From: Bacteroidia bacterium
Lineage (GTDB): Bacteria > Bacteroidota > Bacteroidia > J057
Length of the DNA: 64,000 bases
Direction: 5' to 3'
Assembly (NCBI GenBank): GCA_030430205.1
Contig: JAUIGE010000019.1
Span: 1-64,000 of the forward strand
The notes under the pieces were generated by a model. It made no database searches and was not told where the DNA came from. It was given only the letters and a program-made list of their open reading frames with translations. This document shows, piece after piece, positions 48,162 to 56,812 of this stretch. The first letter of the stretch is position 1. Every line of letters starts with the position of its first letter. The position numbers and the translations under genes were made by a program.

Positions 48162-49952
48162 ATGAAAAATATTCGAAATTTTTGCATCATTGCGCATATA
48201 GACCATGGAAAGAGTACGCTTGCTGACAGGCTGCTGGAGACGACTGCGACAGTAGGAAAAAGAGAAATGATGGCGCAGGTGCTCGATAGCATGGATTTGG
48301 AAAGGGAAAAGGGAATCACTATAAAAAGCCACGCCATTCAAATGAATTATGTGAAGGATGGCGAGACTTTCGTTCTCAATCTGATTGATACCCCGGGCCA
48401 TGTGGACTTCTCCTATGAAGTTTCACGAGCCATCGCATCCTGCGAAGGCGCTTTGCTGGTCGTAGACGCAGCCCAGGGCATAGAAGCCCAGACCATTTCC
48501 AACCTTTACCTTGCATTGGAACATGACCTGGAGATCATCCCGGTCCTCAATAAAATTGACCTGCCCAGCGCAGAACCCGAAGTGGTAGGCGATGAAATCA
48601 TAGGCCTCGTAGGCTGTGAGCGCGAAGACATCCTGCATGCAAGCGCCAAAGAGGGCTTAGGGATCATAGACATACTCAATGCGATCGTAGATCGGATTCC
48701 CGCTCCCAAAGGAGATCCAAATGCTCCGCTCAAAGCACTGATCTTTGACTCTGTATTCAATCCCTACCGCGGTACGATTGTCTATTTTCGGGTCATAGAT
48801 GGCCAGATCAACAAAAAGGATAATATCCTTTTCATGGCCACAGGGCAGGAATTTGAAGTGGATGAAGTCGGAATCCTTCAGCTCAAGCAACAACCTGCCC
48901 AATTTATTCCAACAGGAAGTGTAGGCTATATGGTAGCGGGGATAAAAACGGTGCAGGACGTCAATGTAGGTGATACCATCACCCTCAAGGCAAGGCCTGC
49001 AGCCAAGGCGATACAGGGCTTTCAGGAAGTAAAACCCATGGTTTTTGCGGGTATTTACCCCGTTGACACCAGCGAGTTTGAGGAACTGAGAGACTCCCTC
49101 GACAAGCTTCGCCTGAACGACGCCTCGCTTATCTTCCAGCCAGAGACTTCTGCTGCTTTGGGCTATGGATTCCGTGCGGGATTTTTGGGCATGCTTCACA
49201 TGGAGATTGTCCAGGAGCGCCTGGAGCGCGAATTCAACATGACTGTGATCACCACAGTCCCCAACGTAAGCTACAAAGCGGTGATGAGCTCGGGAGAAGT
49301 CATAGACATCAACAGTCCTTCAGAGATGCCCGACCCGGGTCGGCTCAGGGAGTTGCAGGAACCTTTTATTTCTGCCCAGATCATCACCAAGGCGGATTAT
49401 ATCGGTAAAATCATGGAACTCTGTCTTACAGAGAAACGTGGAACCTTCCGCAACCAGAATTACCTGACTCCGGATCGCGTCGAGCTGACATTCAAGCTGC
49501 CCCTGGCAGAAGTCGTCTTCGACTTTTTTGACAGGCTCAAAACCATCTCAAGAGGCTATGCCTCTTTTGACTATGACCTGATCGGTTTTGAAGCTTCAAA
49601 ACTGGTTCGAATGGATATTCGACTCAATGGCGATCCCGTGGACGCACTCAGTACGCTGATTCACCAGGACAAGGCTTTTGACTGGGGAAAAAGAATCTGC
49701 CGGAAGCTGAAGGAACTCATTCCCCGCCAACAATACGAAGTAGCCATCCAGGCATCTGTCGGCGCAAAAGTGATCGCTCGGGAAACCGTGAAAGCGGTAC
49801 GTAAAGACGTAACAGCCAAATGCTATGGCGGTGACATCTCCCGTAAGCGCAAGCTGCTTGAAAAGCAGAAGGAAGGTAAAAAGCGGATGCGCCAGGTAGG
49901 TTCTGTGGAGGTACCTCAGAGTGCATTTCATGCGGTGCTGAAACTGGATTAA
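48162..49952 (+). CDS. lepA: Translation elongation factor 4 (LepA)
   Basis: 596 aa, standard length. Ribosome-dependent GTPase affecting translation initiation and back-translocation. G1 [11 protein letters not shown]2 region [13 protein letters not shown]3 [13 protein letters not shown]4 NKIDLP, then the EF-G-like domains and the LepA-specific C-terminal domain ([43 protein letters not shown] over residues about 530-575). The start ATG precedes [15 protein letters not shown] as in all orthologues. Imperfect tandem repeats follow the stop. Confidence 0.97.
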   Translation: MKNIRNFCIIAHIDHGKSTLADRLLETTATVGKREMMAQVLDSMDLEREKGITIKSHAIQMNYVKDGETFVLNLIDTPGHVDFSYEVSRAIASCEGALLVVDAAQGIEAQTISNLYLALEHDLEIIPVLNKIDLPSAEPEVVGDEIIGLVGCEREDILHASAKEGLGIIDILNAIVDRIPAPKGDPNAPLKALIFDSVFNPYRGTIVYFRVIDGQINKKDNILFMATGQEFEVDEVGILQLKQQPAQFIPTGSVGYMVAGIKTVQDVNVGDTITLKARPAAKAIQGFQEVKPMVFAGIYPVDTSEFEELRDSLDKLRLNDASLIFQPETSAALGYGFRAGFLGMLHMEIVQERLEREFNMTVITTVPNVSYKAVMSSGEVIDINSPSEMPDPGRLRELQEPFISAQIITKADYIGKIMELCLTEKRGTFRNQNYLTPDRVELTFKLPLAEVVFDFFDRLKTISRGYASFDYDLIGFEASKLVRMDIRLNGDPVDALSTLIHQDKAFDWGKRICRKLKELIPRQQYEVAIQASVGAKVIARETVKAVRKDVTAKCYGGDISRKRKLLEKQKEGKKRMRQVGSVEVPQSAFHAVLKLD

Positions 49953-49954
49953 TT

Positions 49955-50002
49955 AGAGGATGCGATAATTAGAGGATGAGAGGATTTGATAATTCGAGGA
50001 TG
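49955..50002. repeat. Imperfect tandem repeat between lepA and barrel gene
   Basis: GAGGATG occurs four times (with TTAGAGGATG, AGAGGAT and TCGAGGATG contexts) interspersed with GATAATT. The last copy supplies the ATG of the next gene. The spacing is 8-17 bases, so it is not a pure heptamer array. Confidence 0.6.
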
Positions 50003-50620
50003 AAGAAATTTTGCTTTATACAAAGCTTTTTGTGGGCTTGGGCTTTTTGGGCTCCGGGCCTGGTTCAAGCCCAGAATCTGGGCGGAGGATTGGCTTTGGG
50101 GATGAATTTCAGCCAGATAGATGGCGACCATGAAGGCGGATTCCGCAAGTTGGGCATGGCCATGGGAGGCTATGTGGTTTTTCAGATCAACGACAAACTA
50201 CAGCTTCAGCCCGAAGTAAGCTGGGACCAGCTGGGCAGTGTCTCCAAAGAAGGCTTCTTTTCCAATCGCTTCAATTATTTCTCCTTTCCCGTTCTCCTCA
50301 ATTTTCAAATCCCCATCACGATAGGTGATGAGCCCCGTATGCTGAAATTGCAGGCAGGGCCTGTGCCCAGCGTCCTCATCAATGCAAAAGACAAATTGCG
50401 GACGCCTCCCTTTGACGACATCTCAGAGAGCTTCAAAAGTCTGGATATACGCGGCACCGTGGGTGCGGTATTCGAAATGAACTACAGGCTGGCGGTCAGC
50501 CTGCGTTTTGGCAACTCGCTCATTCCTTTTGCCAAAGGAACATCCACCCGCTTCCCCCAGGGTGGCCCCTGGCATAAATACCTACAGCTTTCCCTGAGGC
50601 TCGCCCTCGTAAAGCCCTAA
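50000..50620 (+). CDS. PorT-like outer-membrane beta-barrel protein
   Basis: 206 aa from the ATG of MKKFCFIQSFLWAWAFWAPG; signal peptide ends VQAQ. The mature part is a small eight-stranded barrel pattern (GGGLALGMNFSQIDGD, KLQLQPEVSWDQLG, YFSFPVLLNFQI, LKLQAGPVPSVLIN, GTVGAVFEMNY, YLQLSLRLALVKP), typical of the outer membrane beta-barrel (PorT/OmpW-like) family of Bacteroidota. Function unknown; a true T9SS PorT role cannot be claimed. The in-frame codons upstream come from the GAGGATG repeat. Confidence 0.75.
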   Translation: MKKFCFIQSFLWAWAFWAPGLVQAQNLGGGLALGMNFSQIDGDHEGGFRKLGMAMGGYVVFQINDKLQLQPEVSWDQLGSVSKEGFFSNRFNYFSFPVLLNFQIPITIGDEPRMLKLQAGPVPSVLINAKDKLRTPPFDDISESFKSLDIRGTVGAVFEMNYRLAVSLRFGNSLIPFAKGTSTRFPQGGPWHKYLQLSLRLALVKP

Positions 50621-50686
50621 TTTTGCACACAAATAGCCCAACTTCCTCCCCAACAATTCGTAAGAGTCAGTCCCATTAATCAAACC

Positions 50687-50821
50687 ATGATTACGCTAAA
50701 CGCATTTGCTATTATAGGCTGTGGAGCCGGATTTTTACTCGTCCTCATTTTGTGGTCGGTATTCCGCGATTTCGTTTCTCAGCGGAGAAACAGGGCCAAT
50801 GAGGCCGATATGAAGCTCTGA
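50687..50821 (+). CDS. Small single-span membrane protein
   Basis: 44 aa, starting MITLNAFAIIGCGAGF. One hydrophobic helix (about 5-25, ending LVLILWSVF) is followed by a charged tail (RDFVSQRRNRANEADMKL), the positive-inside pattern of a single-pass membrane peptide. It lies between an outer-membrane barrel gene and the convergent carotenoid gene; its stop is 2 bases from that gene's stop. No homologue is recognised. The composition of the helix and tail argues for a real gene; this is inference. Confidence 0.45.
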   Translation: MITLNAFAIIGCGAGFLLVLILWSVFRDFVSQRRNRANEADMKL

Positions 50822-50822
50822 G

Positions 50823-51476
50823 TTACTGGCTGAAAGCCAGCAAGCCCATCCGCAAAAAACCAAAAAACACAAACTGAATCACCAATAAAACCCCTGCAAG
50901 GGGGTTTTGCTTTTTTATCGGGAGATACAAAAAATACATCAGCATCAGCCAGGCAATCGCCCACCAGGCGATATAGTTCTGAAGCGGAATATCCGCTTCC
51001 ATCCAATGCCAAAAGTCAAAGGCAATCGCCACAGGCTCCATGATGAAATCCAGCAGCACCAGCAGGCTGGCTCCGGCAGCCGCGAGCGCCCATTTGGGCA
51101 GCCTCAAGCCTTGCAGGCTGATGCCTGCGGCATATACCAGCATCAACCAGTTGATGCCGATCATGGGCGGTGTGCCCCATATTTTGGGGCCGAGAGCCGT
51201 ATCGTAGGCGTATGCGCCAAATATTATCCCGCTCTGGATACCGGCCACTTCTACGCCAAATCCCGCCAGGGCAATCAGCAGGCAAAAAATGCCAAAAGAG
51301 CGCGTCCAAATACGGTGGAAATAGCCCAGCAGACCTATAGCCAGTAACAAATTGAATGGAACGAGTTGCTGAAAAAGGGAGCGTGTGCTTTCCAGGGAAA
51401 AGCCTATTAAGCCAATAATATGAAAAATGATAAGTACCGCAATCCCCAGTCGGACGGCTGTTTTCGACCTTTCCAT
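50823..51476 (-). CDS. Carotenoid biosynthesis protein (CruF-like, DUF422)
   Basis: 217 aa, about seven membrane helices. The family signature GFGVEVAGIQSGIIFGAYAY followed by LGPKIWGTPPMIGINWLML, and FDFWHWMEADIPLQNYIAWW, identify the DUF422 family. CruF members hydrate the 1',2' double bond of gamma-carotene-type carotenoids; archaeal and bacterial relatives act as bisanhydrobacterioruberin hydratases. The exact substrate is not readable, and no other carotenoid gene is in the window. Convergent with the 44-aa gene. Confidence 0.82.
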   Translation of the reverse strand: MERSKTAVRLGIAVLIIFHIIGLIGFSLESTRSLFQQLVPFNLLLAIGLLGYFHRIWTRSFGIFCLLIALAGFGVEVAGIQSGIIFGAYAYDTALGPKIWGTPPMIGINWLMLVYAAGISLQGLRLPKWALAAAGASLLVLLDFIMEPVAIAFDFWHWMEADIPLQNYIAWWAIAWLMLMYFLYLPIKKQNPLAGVLLVIQFVFFGFLRMGLLAFSQ

Positions 51477-51497
51477 GAAATGTTTTTGAGAGAAACC

Positions 51498-52751
51498 CTA
51501 TTTTACATAAAATAGTTTATTTCCCTCCTGCTGAACCATCAGCGCTCCCCTTGCTTTTTCCAAATTGGAAAATTCATAATTCAAGACCGTGAACAGCTTT
51601 ACATTCTCCTTTTTTTCCACCTCAAAACTATCCAGCAATCGGGAGATAAAATCCTGTGTTACAGGTCCTTCATCTACGCAGAGCATGAGAGATACGGCGG
51701 AGTTTTGTATCAAATTCAATTTGACGCCTGCCTTGTATAGGTGATTGAAAATGCCCTGCATCAGCTTTTCATCCATAAATGAAAAATCCTTGTGCTTGAT
51801 GTGCAGCAAAGCCTGGCCATGCTTGGTGATATAAGAAGGAATGGGGTCATCATTCGTTTTGTCGGAAATGCGTGTGCCGACCTCATTTACATCCAAGAAG
51901 CATTTTACCAGCAGGGGAATCTGCTTTTGAAAAATGGGTTTGATGGTTTTGGGGTGAATCACCTGGGCACCATAAAAGGTCATTTCTACCGCTTCTTCAT
52001 AAGACATTTTGTCAATTTTGATGGCGTCGGGCACGACGCGGGGATCGGCATTGAGGATGCCACGCACATCTTTCCAGACCATCATCTCCCTGGCATCCAG
52101 GCAGTTGGCAAAAATGGCGGCCGTATAGTCAGAGCCTTCACGACCCAGGGTCGTGGTGTGATCTTCGGTCGTCGAACCGATGAAGCCTTGTGTCACGGCG
52201 ATGGTGCCGGCTTTCAAAAGCGGCGATACCTGCTCCCGAATATTCAATTCGGTGAGGCTCCAGATCACGTTGGCGCGCTTGTAGGAGGCGTCTGTCTTGA
52301 TGAGCTTGCGCGCATCTATCCAATGGCAATCTTTGCCAATGCTCTGCAGATAAGCCGCCACGATGGTCGTGGAAAGCAACTCTCCGCAGGAGACGATCCG
52401 GTCATAAGTCCTCGGAGGAAATTCCTCCAGCATCAATATACCATTGACGATGCGGTCTATTTTTCGGAAAAAGGGTTCTATTTTAGCCAAAACAGCCTCT
52501 CCTCCTGTCTCAAAAAGATCTTCGACGATCTGTTTATGAAAATGTTGAATTTCCTCCAGCTTCTGCAAGCTTGCCTTTTCTTTCCCGTCTTTGGCATAAA
52601 ATGCCAATTGTTCGAGTTCATTCGTGATCTTGCCACTGGCAGAAACGACTATCAAAAGCGGGTCCTGGGCAAACTGGGAGATGATCTCCGCTACATTCCG
52701 GATACTATCGGCATCTTTTACCGATGCACCACCAAATTTCATTACCAACAT
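51498..52751 (-). CDS. Aspartate kinase
   Basis: 417 aa from the ATG of MLVMKFGGASVKDADSI. Phosphorylates aspartate, the entry step to lysine, threonine and methionine. KFGGASV (phosphate/aspartate site), VVSASGKITNELEQ, DRIVSCGELLSTTIVAAYL and GREGSDYTAAIFANCL are the kinase motifs; the C-terminal ACT-like region (LLHIKHKDFSFMDEKLMQGIF, KLNLIQNSAVSLMLC) may bind feedback effectors. Monofunctional: no homoserine dehydrogenase domain. The frame stays open 44 codons upstream, but they are translated 7-bp repeat (KPETRNP/KLETRNS) behind a TTG and were excluded. Confidence 0.93.
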   Translation of the reverse strand: MLVMKFGGASVKDADSIRNVAEIISQFAQDPLLIVVSASGKITNELEQLAFYAKDGKEKASLQKLEEIQHFHKQIVEDLFETGGEAVLAKIEPFFRKIDRIVNGILMLEEFPPRTYDRIVSCGELLSTTIVAAYLQSIGKDCHWIDARKLIKTDASYKRANVIWSLTELNIREQVSPLLKAGTIAVTQGFIGSTTEDHTTTLGREGSDYTAAIFANCLDAREMMVWKDVRGILNADPRVVPDAIKIDKMSYEEAVEMTFYGAQVIHPKTIKPIFQKQIPLLVKCFLDVNEVGTRISDKTNDDPIPSYITKHGQALLHIKHKDFSFMDEKLMQGIFNHLYKAGVKLNLIQNSAVSLMLCVDEGPVTQDFISRLLDSFEVEKKENVKLFTVLNYEFSNLEKARGALMVQQEGNKLFYVK

Positions 52752-52763
52752 GGGAATTGTTTC

Positions 52764-52833
52764 GGGTTTTGAGTTTTGAGTTTCGAGTTTTGAGTTTCGA
52801 GTTTCGAGTTTCGGGTTTCGGGTTTCGGGTTTC
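52764..52833. repeat. Ten-unit 7-bp repeat before aspartate kinase
   Basis: Plus-strand units GGGTTTT, six GAGTTTY, and three GGGTTTC, in exact 7-base phase, ending in a run of G. On the coding strand it reads CCCGAAA/CTCGAAA. It ends 12 bases before the aspartate kinase ATG; the upstream gene stops at 52889, so unlike other loci it is about 55 bases from the stop codon. Confidence 0.95.
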
Positions 52834-52888
52834 GGGGGGATAAAAGCGGGTGCAAAATTGGCTTTTATCTTTTCTTTTTTCAAATAAA

Positions 52889-53218
52889 CTACCTCCCGAT
52901 TTCTTCAATCTTCCTTTCTACATGCTTTCTGGCTTTTTTCCGCAACCTCCACCAGAAAATAAGGTAAATGAGCAGGCTAAAAAGGAGAAAAGCACCCCAT
53001 TTCCACCAAAAGGTGTACCCATCCGTAAACCACTTCCAATTGACCCGGGAGAGTATCACCCACAAAAACCCCCAACTCAGCACGAGCGGCGAAAGCCAAA
53101 AAGAGGGCTTCTCCCCTACCCTGACTGCGTAAGCGCGTATGGGCAGGATCAGAGCCAGGCAGACCAGGAGGATTAAGCCTATCAGGCCAAAGTGAATCTG
53201 GGGTAAATAGCTTTGCAT
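52889..53218 (-). CDS. Small membrane protein of unknown function
   Basis: 109 aa. Three hydrophobic segments (about 8-28, 40-57 and 70-90), with tryptophan-rich loops (NWKWFTDGYTFWWKWG), and a basic C-terminus (RLRKKARKHVERKIEEIG). No known family recognised. It precedes aspartate kinase on the same strand, with the 7-bp array in the gap. Confidence 0.55.
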   Translation of the reverse strand: MQSYLPQIHFGLIGLILLVCLALILPIRAYAVRVGEKPSFWLSPLVLSWGFLWVILSRVNWKWFTDGYTFWWKWGAFLLFSLLIYLIFWWRLRKKARKHVERKIEEIGR

Positions 53219-53338
53219 GGAAATCTTTTTTCAGGCCTCTCTGCTCGATTTGTGCTCATGACAAAAGTCATTCAGACAGACAACCAGCTTCATTGAGCCT
53301 TTTGTTATAAGTAACGACTTTGCAAGGAAATCAATTTG

Positions 53339-53896
53339 ATGAAAAAGCTGCTATATCCCATTGGATTTTTGCTGCTTCTGCTGGCAACCGCCATCTGGAT
53401 GAGGCCTCAGCATGCCAATGGGCATGCGGCAGGGCAGCAGCAAGAGGCAAATCCTCTGCCTGTGGATAGCCTTTCAAAGATCAAAGAAGGGGGGGCGGCC
53501 TGGCATTGCACATTGCAAAGTCACCTCACTTACCTCCTGAGAGAAGAGAAATACAATCTGTACGATGCGGAAGGAGAAGCGCGCGATCCGCGCATTTTAT
53601 TTGCCGATGAAGGCCTCTTTGGCGATGTATATTATTATGATGCCTATACGGCATTTTGGCCGGATTATGAGGAAATATGCCATCAGGCAGACTTTGATAT
53701 CGTCATGCTTGGCGGATTGGATAAACAGATATATGGCATTGATTGGCAGGCAAAAGAAATCAGCCTGTACAGCACTTTTAGCGATTATTCGGAAGACAAA
53801 CAACAAAACTGGCTGAAAAAAGGCAGCCTGCGGTACCGCATCGTGCCAGATAATCCCCAGCCCAAACCAGCTATAAACTCAGATTTATTCCAATGA
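53339..53896 (+). CDS. Exported or membrane-anchored protein of unknown function
   Basis: 185 aa from the ATG of MKKLLYPIGFLLLLLATAIW; the leading hydrophobic segment is a signal peptide or anchor. The rest is soluble: HCTLQSHLTYLLREEKYNLYDAEG, then an aromatic, acidic stretch (LFGDVYYYDAYTAFWPDYEE), DFDIVMLGGLDKQIYGIDW and a short C-terminus. No family recognised. Its stop overlaps the ATG of the next gene by 4 bases (ATGA), so it is translationally coupled to a universal stress protein. Confidence 0.6.
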   Translation: MKKLLYPIGFLLLLLATAIWMRPQHANGHAAGQQQEANPLPVDSLSKIKEGGAAWHCTLQSHLTYLLREEKYNLYDAEGEARDPRILFADEGLFGDVYYYDAYTAFWPDYEEICHQADFDIVMLGGLDKQIYGIDWQAKEISLYSTFSDYSEDKQQNWLKKGSLRYRIVPDNPQPKPAINSDLFQ

Positions 53897-54741
53897 AAAA
53901 AATCCTCGTTCCCACCGATTTTTCTGACTGTGCAGGCTATGCGACCGATTTGGCCATCACAATGGCTGCACAACAAAAGGGGGAAGTCTTTCTCTATTCC
54001 AATATCCCGGTGCATCCGCTTTGGGACAAATTGGATGAGCAGCAAAAGATGGAATATCCGGAGTCTTTCGCCGGTATGTATGATTTGATGACTCATTTTG
54101 AGGAGTTTGTGGGTCAATATGAAGAAACCGGAGTACAGTTCCACTGCCGTTACTCGGCGGGCTCTATCGTACACGCCATCAACAACCTGGCGAAAGAAGA
54201 AGACATAGACCTGATCATCATGGGCTCGACCGGCAGCAGCGGGATGAAAGAGGTTTTGTTTGGCTCCAATGCCCAAAAGATAGCCAGAAGGGCTTCTCAT
54301 CCGGTATTGGTGGTAAAAGCTCCCGTAAAAGACCCTCCTTTTAAGCGGGTGGTTTTTGCATCTGATTTTAGAAAAAATGCGGAAGCCGCTTTCCGCCAGT
54401 TGCTGGAATTTCTTGCCGGCACCGATGCCGTTATATCGCTCCTATACATTCGCCTATACCCTGAATATGCCGATTCTATGGATGAAGTAAACCGCCGAAT
54501 GACAGACTTTGAGCGAATGGCAAAAGACTTTGAGACACACAAAAATATCTCAGACGGGCAGGACCTGGAAGCCGGTATTCAGTGGTATTCCAAAAACTTT
54601 GGAGCGGACTTACTGGCCATGCAACGCGCAGATCATTCGCGCATCTTCAGGCTCATGCTGGGAAGTACGCTGGAGTCTCTTGTCAACCACAGTACCATTC
54701 CTATTCTGGTATTAAATGATATAAATCATCGCGCAGATTGA
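53893..54741 (+). CDS. Universal stress protein, tandem UspA domains
   Basis: 282 aa, two UspA domains. The first begins MKKILVPTDFSDCAGYATDLA and ends with the nucleotide-binding pattern IIMGSTGSSGMKEVLFGSNAQKI (G-2x-G-9x-G[ST]); the second begins FKRVVFASDFRKNAEAAF and has a degenerate ATP loop (LLAMQRADHSRIFRLMLGST). Such tandem proteins bind ATP or other ligands and act under stress or stationary phase; the exact target is unknown. Coupled to the upstream gene, and followed by a terminator-like hairpin. Confidence 0.88.
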   Translation: MKKILVPTDFSDCAGYATDLAITMAAQQKGEVFLYSNIPVHPLWDKLDEQQKMEYPESFAGMYDLMTHFEEFVGQYEETGVQFHCRYSAGSIVHAINNLAKEEDIDLIIMGSTGSSGMKEVLFGSNAQKIARRASHPVLVVKAPVKDPPFKRVVFASDFRKNAEAAFRQLLEFLAGTDAVISLLYIRLYPEYADSMDEVNRRMTDFERMAKDFETHKNISDGQDLEAGIQWYSKNFGADLLAMQRADHSRIFRLMLGSTLESLVNHSTIPILVLNDINHRAD

Positions 54742-54843
54742 TAGCACGCATCAAAAAAATATGAATTCATGACTTGCTTTGGGACAGATAAAAAAGAATC
54801 AACGAATTCAAGACAGATAACGGTTTCTTAATTGAGATGTGAG

Positions 54844-54896
54844 AGGAGGACGGGAATCCGGTCTTTTTAGAAAGGACGCAGGGTTCCCTCCTTTTT
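54844..54896 (+). terminator. Terminator-like hairpin between two stress protein genes
   Basis: AGGAGG (54844-54849) pairs with CCTCCT (54887-54892), extended after a bulge by GAA/TTC, and TTTTT follows at once. The loop is long and contains a smaller GTC/GAC stem. Confidence 0.5.
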
Positions 54897-54940
54897 AGTA
54901 CGAGTTTGGAGTACGAGGATAGCCATAGGAACATTGACAG

Positions 54941-55747
54941 ATGAAAAAGATATTATTTCCCACCGATTTTTCGCCAGCTTCGCGTAATGCTTTTTTGTAT
55001 GCCCTGCAATTGGCAGATAAGCTGGAAGCTCGCCTTTTGTGGCTTCATGCCATGTATGACGGCCCATCTTCTTCCTCTCAGGAGAAAGAAATTGAGTTGG
55101 AGATTGCCCGCAATGCCTTTTTTGACGACTACCAACATGCGCGCAATACCTATGATATACAGGTAGAATTGGAGCCTCTTATTGAGGGAGGATTGGCGAT
55201 AGGAAAAATCCTTGAAACAGCTAAAAAGGAAGAGGTGGACCTGATTGTCATGGGGAGCAAGGGCGCCCGCCAGACGCCTTCCGGCGAAGTGGGCGGCATA
55301 GCCGCCTATCTCCTGGGCCAAAGCCAGGTGCCTATGCTGATCATACCCGAAAAGACGCCTTTTCGCGGCATCAGCAAAATGATTTTTGCCAATGACTTCA
55401 AAGCAGAGGACCTAAAGGTCCTGAAGGACCTGCTCTCCCTCGCCCAAAAATTGGGCGCGACCATTGAATGCATTCACATTCGCCCGGACAACCAATCCTG
55501 GGATCAGACCCAGTCCAATTATTACGAACAGCTCTTCTATTTCGATCAGCAGACCGACCAGGTCAACTTCCAGATACAGACGCGCAACAATGTAGAGCAG
55601 GCCATCTACGAGGCCGTAGAGCAGGACAAGGAGCATGTGCTTGTGATGTTGGCGCATCATCGCGGCAGCGATGAAACCTTTGAGGCTGAAAGCCTTACCC
55701 GCAAGATAGCCTTGCACTCGGAAGTGCCACTTTTGGCATTAAAATGA
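54941..55747 (+). CDS. Universal stress protein, tandem UspA domains
   Basis: 268 aa. First UspA domain MKKILFPTDFSPASRNAFLYALQLADKL... split over residues 1-30, with LIVMGSKGARQTPSGEVGG carrying the ATP-loop pattern, although the usual GSxxxxl spacing is altered. The second domain begins SKMIFANDFKAEDLKVLK and lacks a clear nucleotide-binding motif. A paralogue of the preceding gene; the two may respond to the same stress but are separated by a terminator. The stop overlaps the convergent reductase gene by 9 bases. Confidence 0.85.
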   Translation: MKKILFPTDFSPASRNAFLYALQLADKLEARLLWLHAMYDGPSSSSQEKEIELEIARNAFFDDYQHARNTYDIQVELEPLIEGGLAIGKILETAKKEEVDLIVMGSKGARQTPSGEVGGIAAYLLGQSQVPMLIIPEKTPFRGISKMIFANDFKAEDLKVLKDLLSLAQKLGATIECIHIRPDNQSWDQTQSNYYEQLFYFDQQTDQVNFQIQTRNNVEQAIYEAVEQDKEHVLVMLAHHRGSDETFEAESLTRKIALHSEVPLLALK

Positions 55748-56800
55748 CGGGCCGATTTCGATTTTTACTTTGTCATCCTGCGGAAATGCCTGACAAACAA
55801 GGATATAGCCTTGCTGCACTTCCCAGTCGGTGAGTGCTTCATTTTTTGCCATGCTGATTTTTCCAGAAATTTGTTTGCCTATGCATGTAGAGCAAATGCC
55901 TCTGCGGCAGGAGTGAGGCAAAAATATATCCTGCTGCAGCGCAGCATCTAATACAGAGGTGCCGCCAGGCACAGAGAACGCATATTTTTCCCCTGAAAAA
56001 GCGACTTCTACCTGCTGCGCTTCCTGGCTCAGGGCATCAGCTATTTCCACCTTTTCGGCGGCATAAAAATGCTCTTCAAATAGCTGGTTATCAGGGATTT
56101 TAGCCAAGGTCAAACATCTCCTTGCTTCTACCATCAAGGCCGCTGGCCCACAGAGGTAAAAACGTTCCTCCTGCCACTTTTTGCCATCCTGACGGCTTTT
56201 TTCCAGCAAATGCAAAAACAGTTTTTCATGCAATCGCCCGGGAAAATAATGGCCTTCTTTCTCTTTCAGATCTGAAATAAAATGAAATAGCTGAAGCCTT
56301 TGGGGGAACATTTTCTCCAATCGCTTCAATTCTTCATGGAAGATGATATCAGCCATGCTGCTGTTGGCAAAAAAGAGAACGACATGGCTTTTGGGTTCGT
56401 TGAAAAGCACAGATCGCAGGATCGACATGATGGGAGTGATCCCGCTGCCGCCGGCGATGAGGATGATCTTTCGCTCAAATTTGACTGAGTTTTCAATAAA
56501 AAAGCGACCCGAAGGTCGCATTGCGTCGAAGGAATCCCCTACTTTGACATGCTCATTCAAAAAACGGGAGACGAGGCCTCCCGCTACTTTTTTGACAGTA
56601 ATGGCCAGGGTTTCATCCAGCCGCGGAGCTGTACTGATAGAGTAGGATCGAAAATGTCTTTTTCCCTCTATCTCCACCGCCAAAGTGATAAACTGCCCAG
56701 CTTTATACCAGACTTTATGCACCCTGGGCTGCGGAAAGTGAATGCTGATGGCATCAGCCGTTTCCTGGACAATCTTCGATACGGTTAACCTTAAAAGCAT
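55739..56800 (-). CDS. PaaE-like FAD/2Fe-2S oxidoreductase
   Basis: 353 aa from the ATG of MLLRLTVSKIVQETADAIS. FAD-binding domain (GKRHFRSYSISTAP: RxYSxS motif), NAD(P)-binding domain (ILIAGGSGITPIMSILRSVL; FLCGPAAL-type sequence as FYLCGPAALM), then a C-terminal plant-type ferredoxin domain with CRRGICSTC and a fourth Cys in ILVCQAFP. It passes electrons from NAD(P)H to an acceptor protein. PaaE serves phenylacetyl-CoA epoxidase, but no paa genes are present. It is the last gene of a minus-strand operon with periplasmic cytochromes, so the acceptor may be different here. Confidence 0.85.
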   Translation of the reverse strand: MLLRLTVSKIVQETADAISIHFPQPRVHKVWYKAGQFITLAVEIEGKRHFRSYSISTAPRLDETLAITVKKVAGGLVSRFLNEHVKVGDSFDAMRPSGRFFIENSVKFERKIILIAGGSGITPIMSILRSVLFNEPKSHVVLFFANSSMADIIFHEELKRLEKMFPQRLQLFHFISDLKEKEGHYFPGRLHEKLFLHLLEKSRQDGKKWQEERFYLCGPAALMVEARRCLTLAKIPDNQLFEEHFYAAEKVEIADALSQEAQQVEVAFSGEKYAFSVPGGTSVLDAALQQDIFLPHSCRRGICSTCIGKQISGKISMAKNEALTDWEVQQGYILVCQAFPQDDKVKIEIGPSF

Positions 56801-56812
56801 AAGCAAACAGAG

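Noticed and set aside
49976-50000. Upstream start for the barrel protein adding MRGFDNSR
   Set aside because: The added codons come from the GAGGATG repeat, and the signal peptide begins at the next Met.
51792-52772. 326-residue open frame antisense to aspartate kinase
   Set aside because: The minus strand encodes a complete kinase with all motifs; the antisense frame has no recognisable domain and is a codon-bias shadow.
55739-56800. Phenylacetate degradation locus
   Set aside because: The reductase resembles PaaE but none of paaA-D, paaG, paaK or paaZ is present; the operon context is respiratory.
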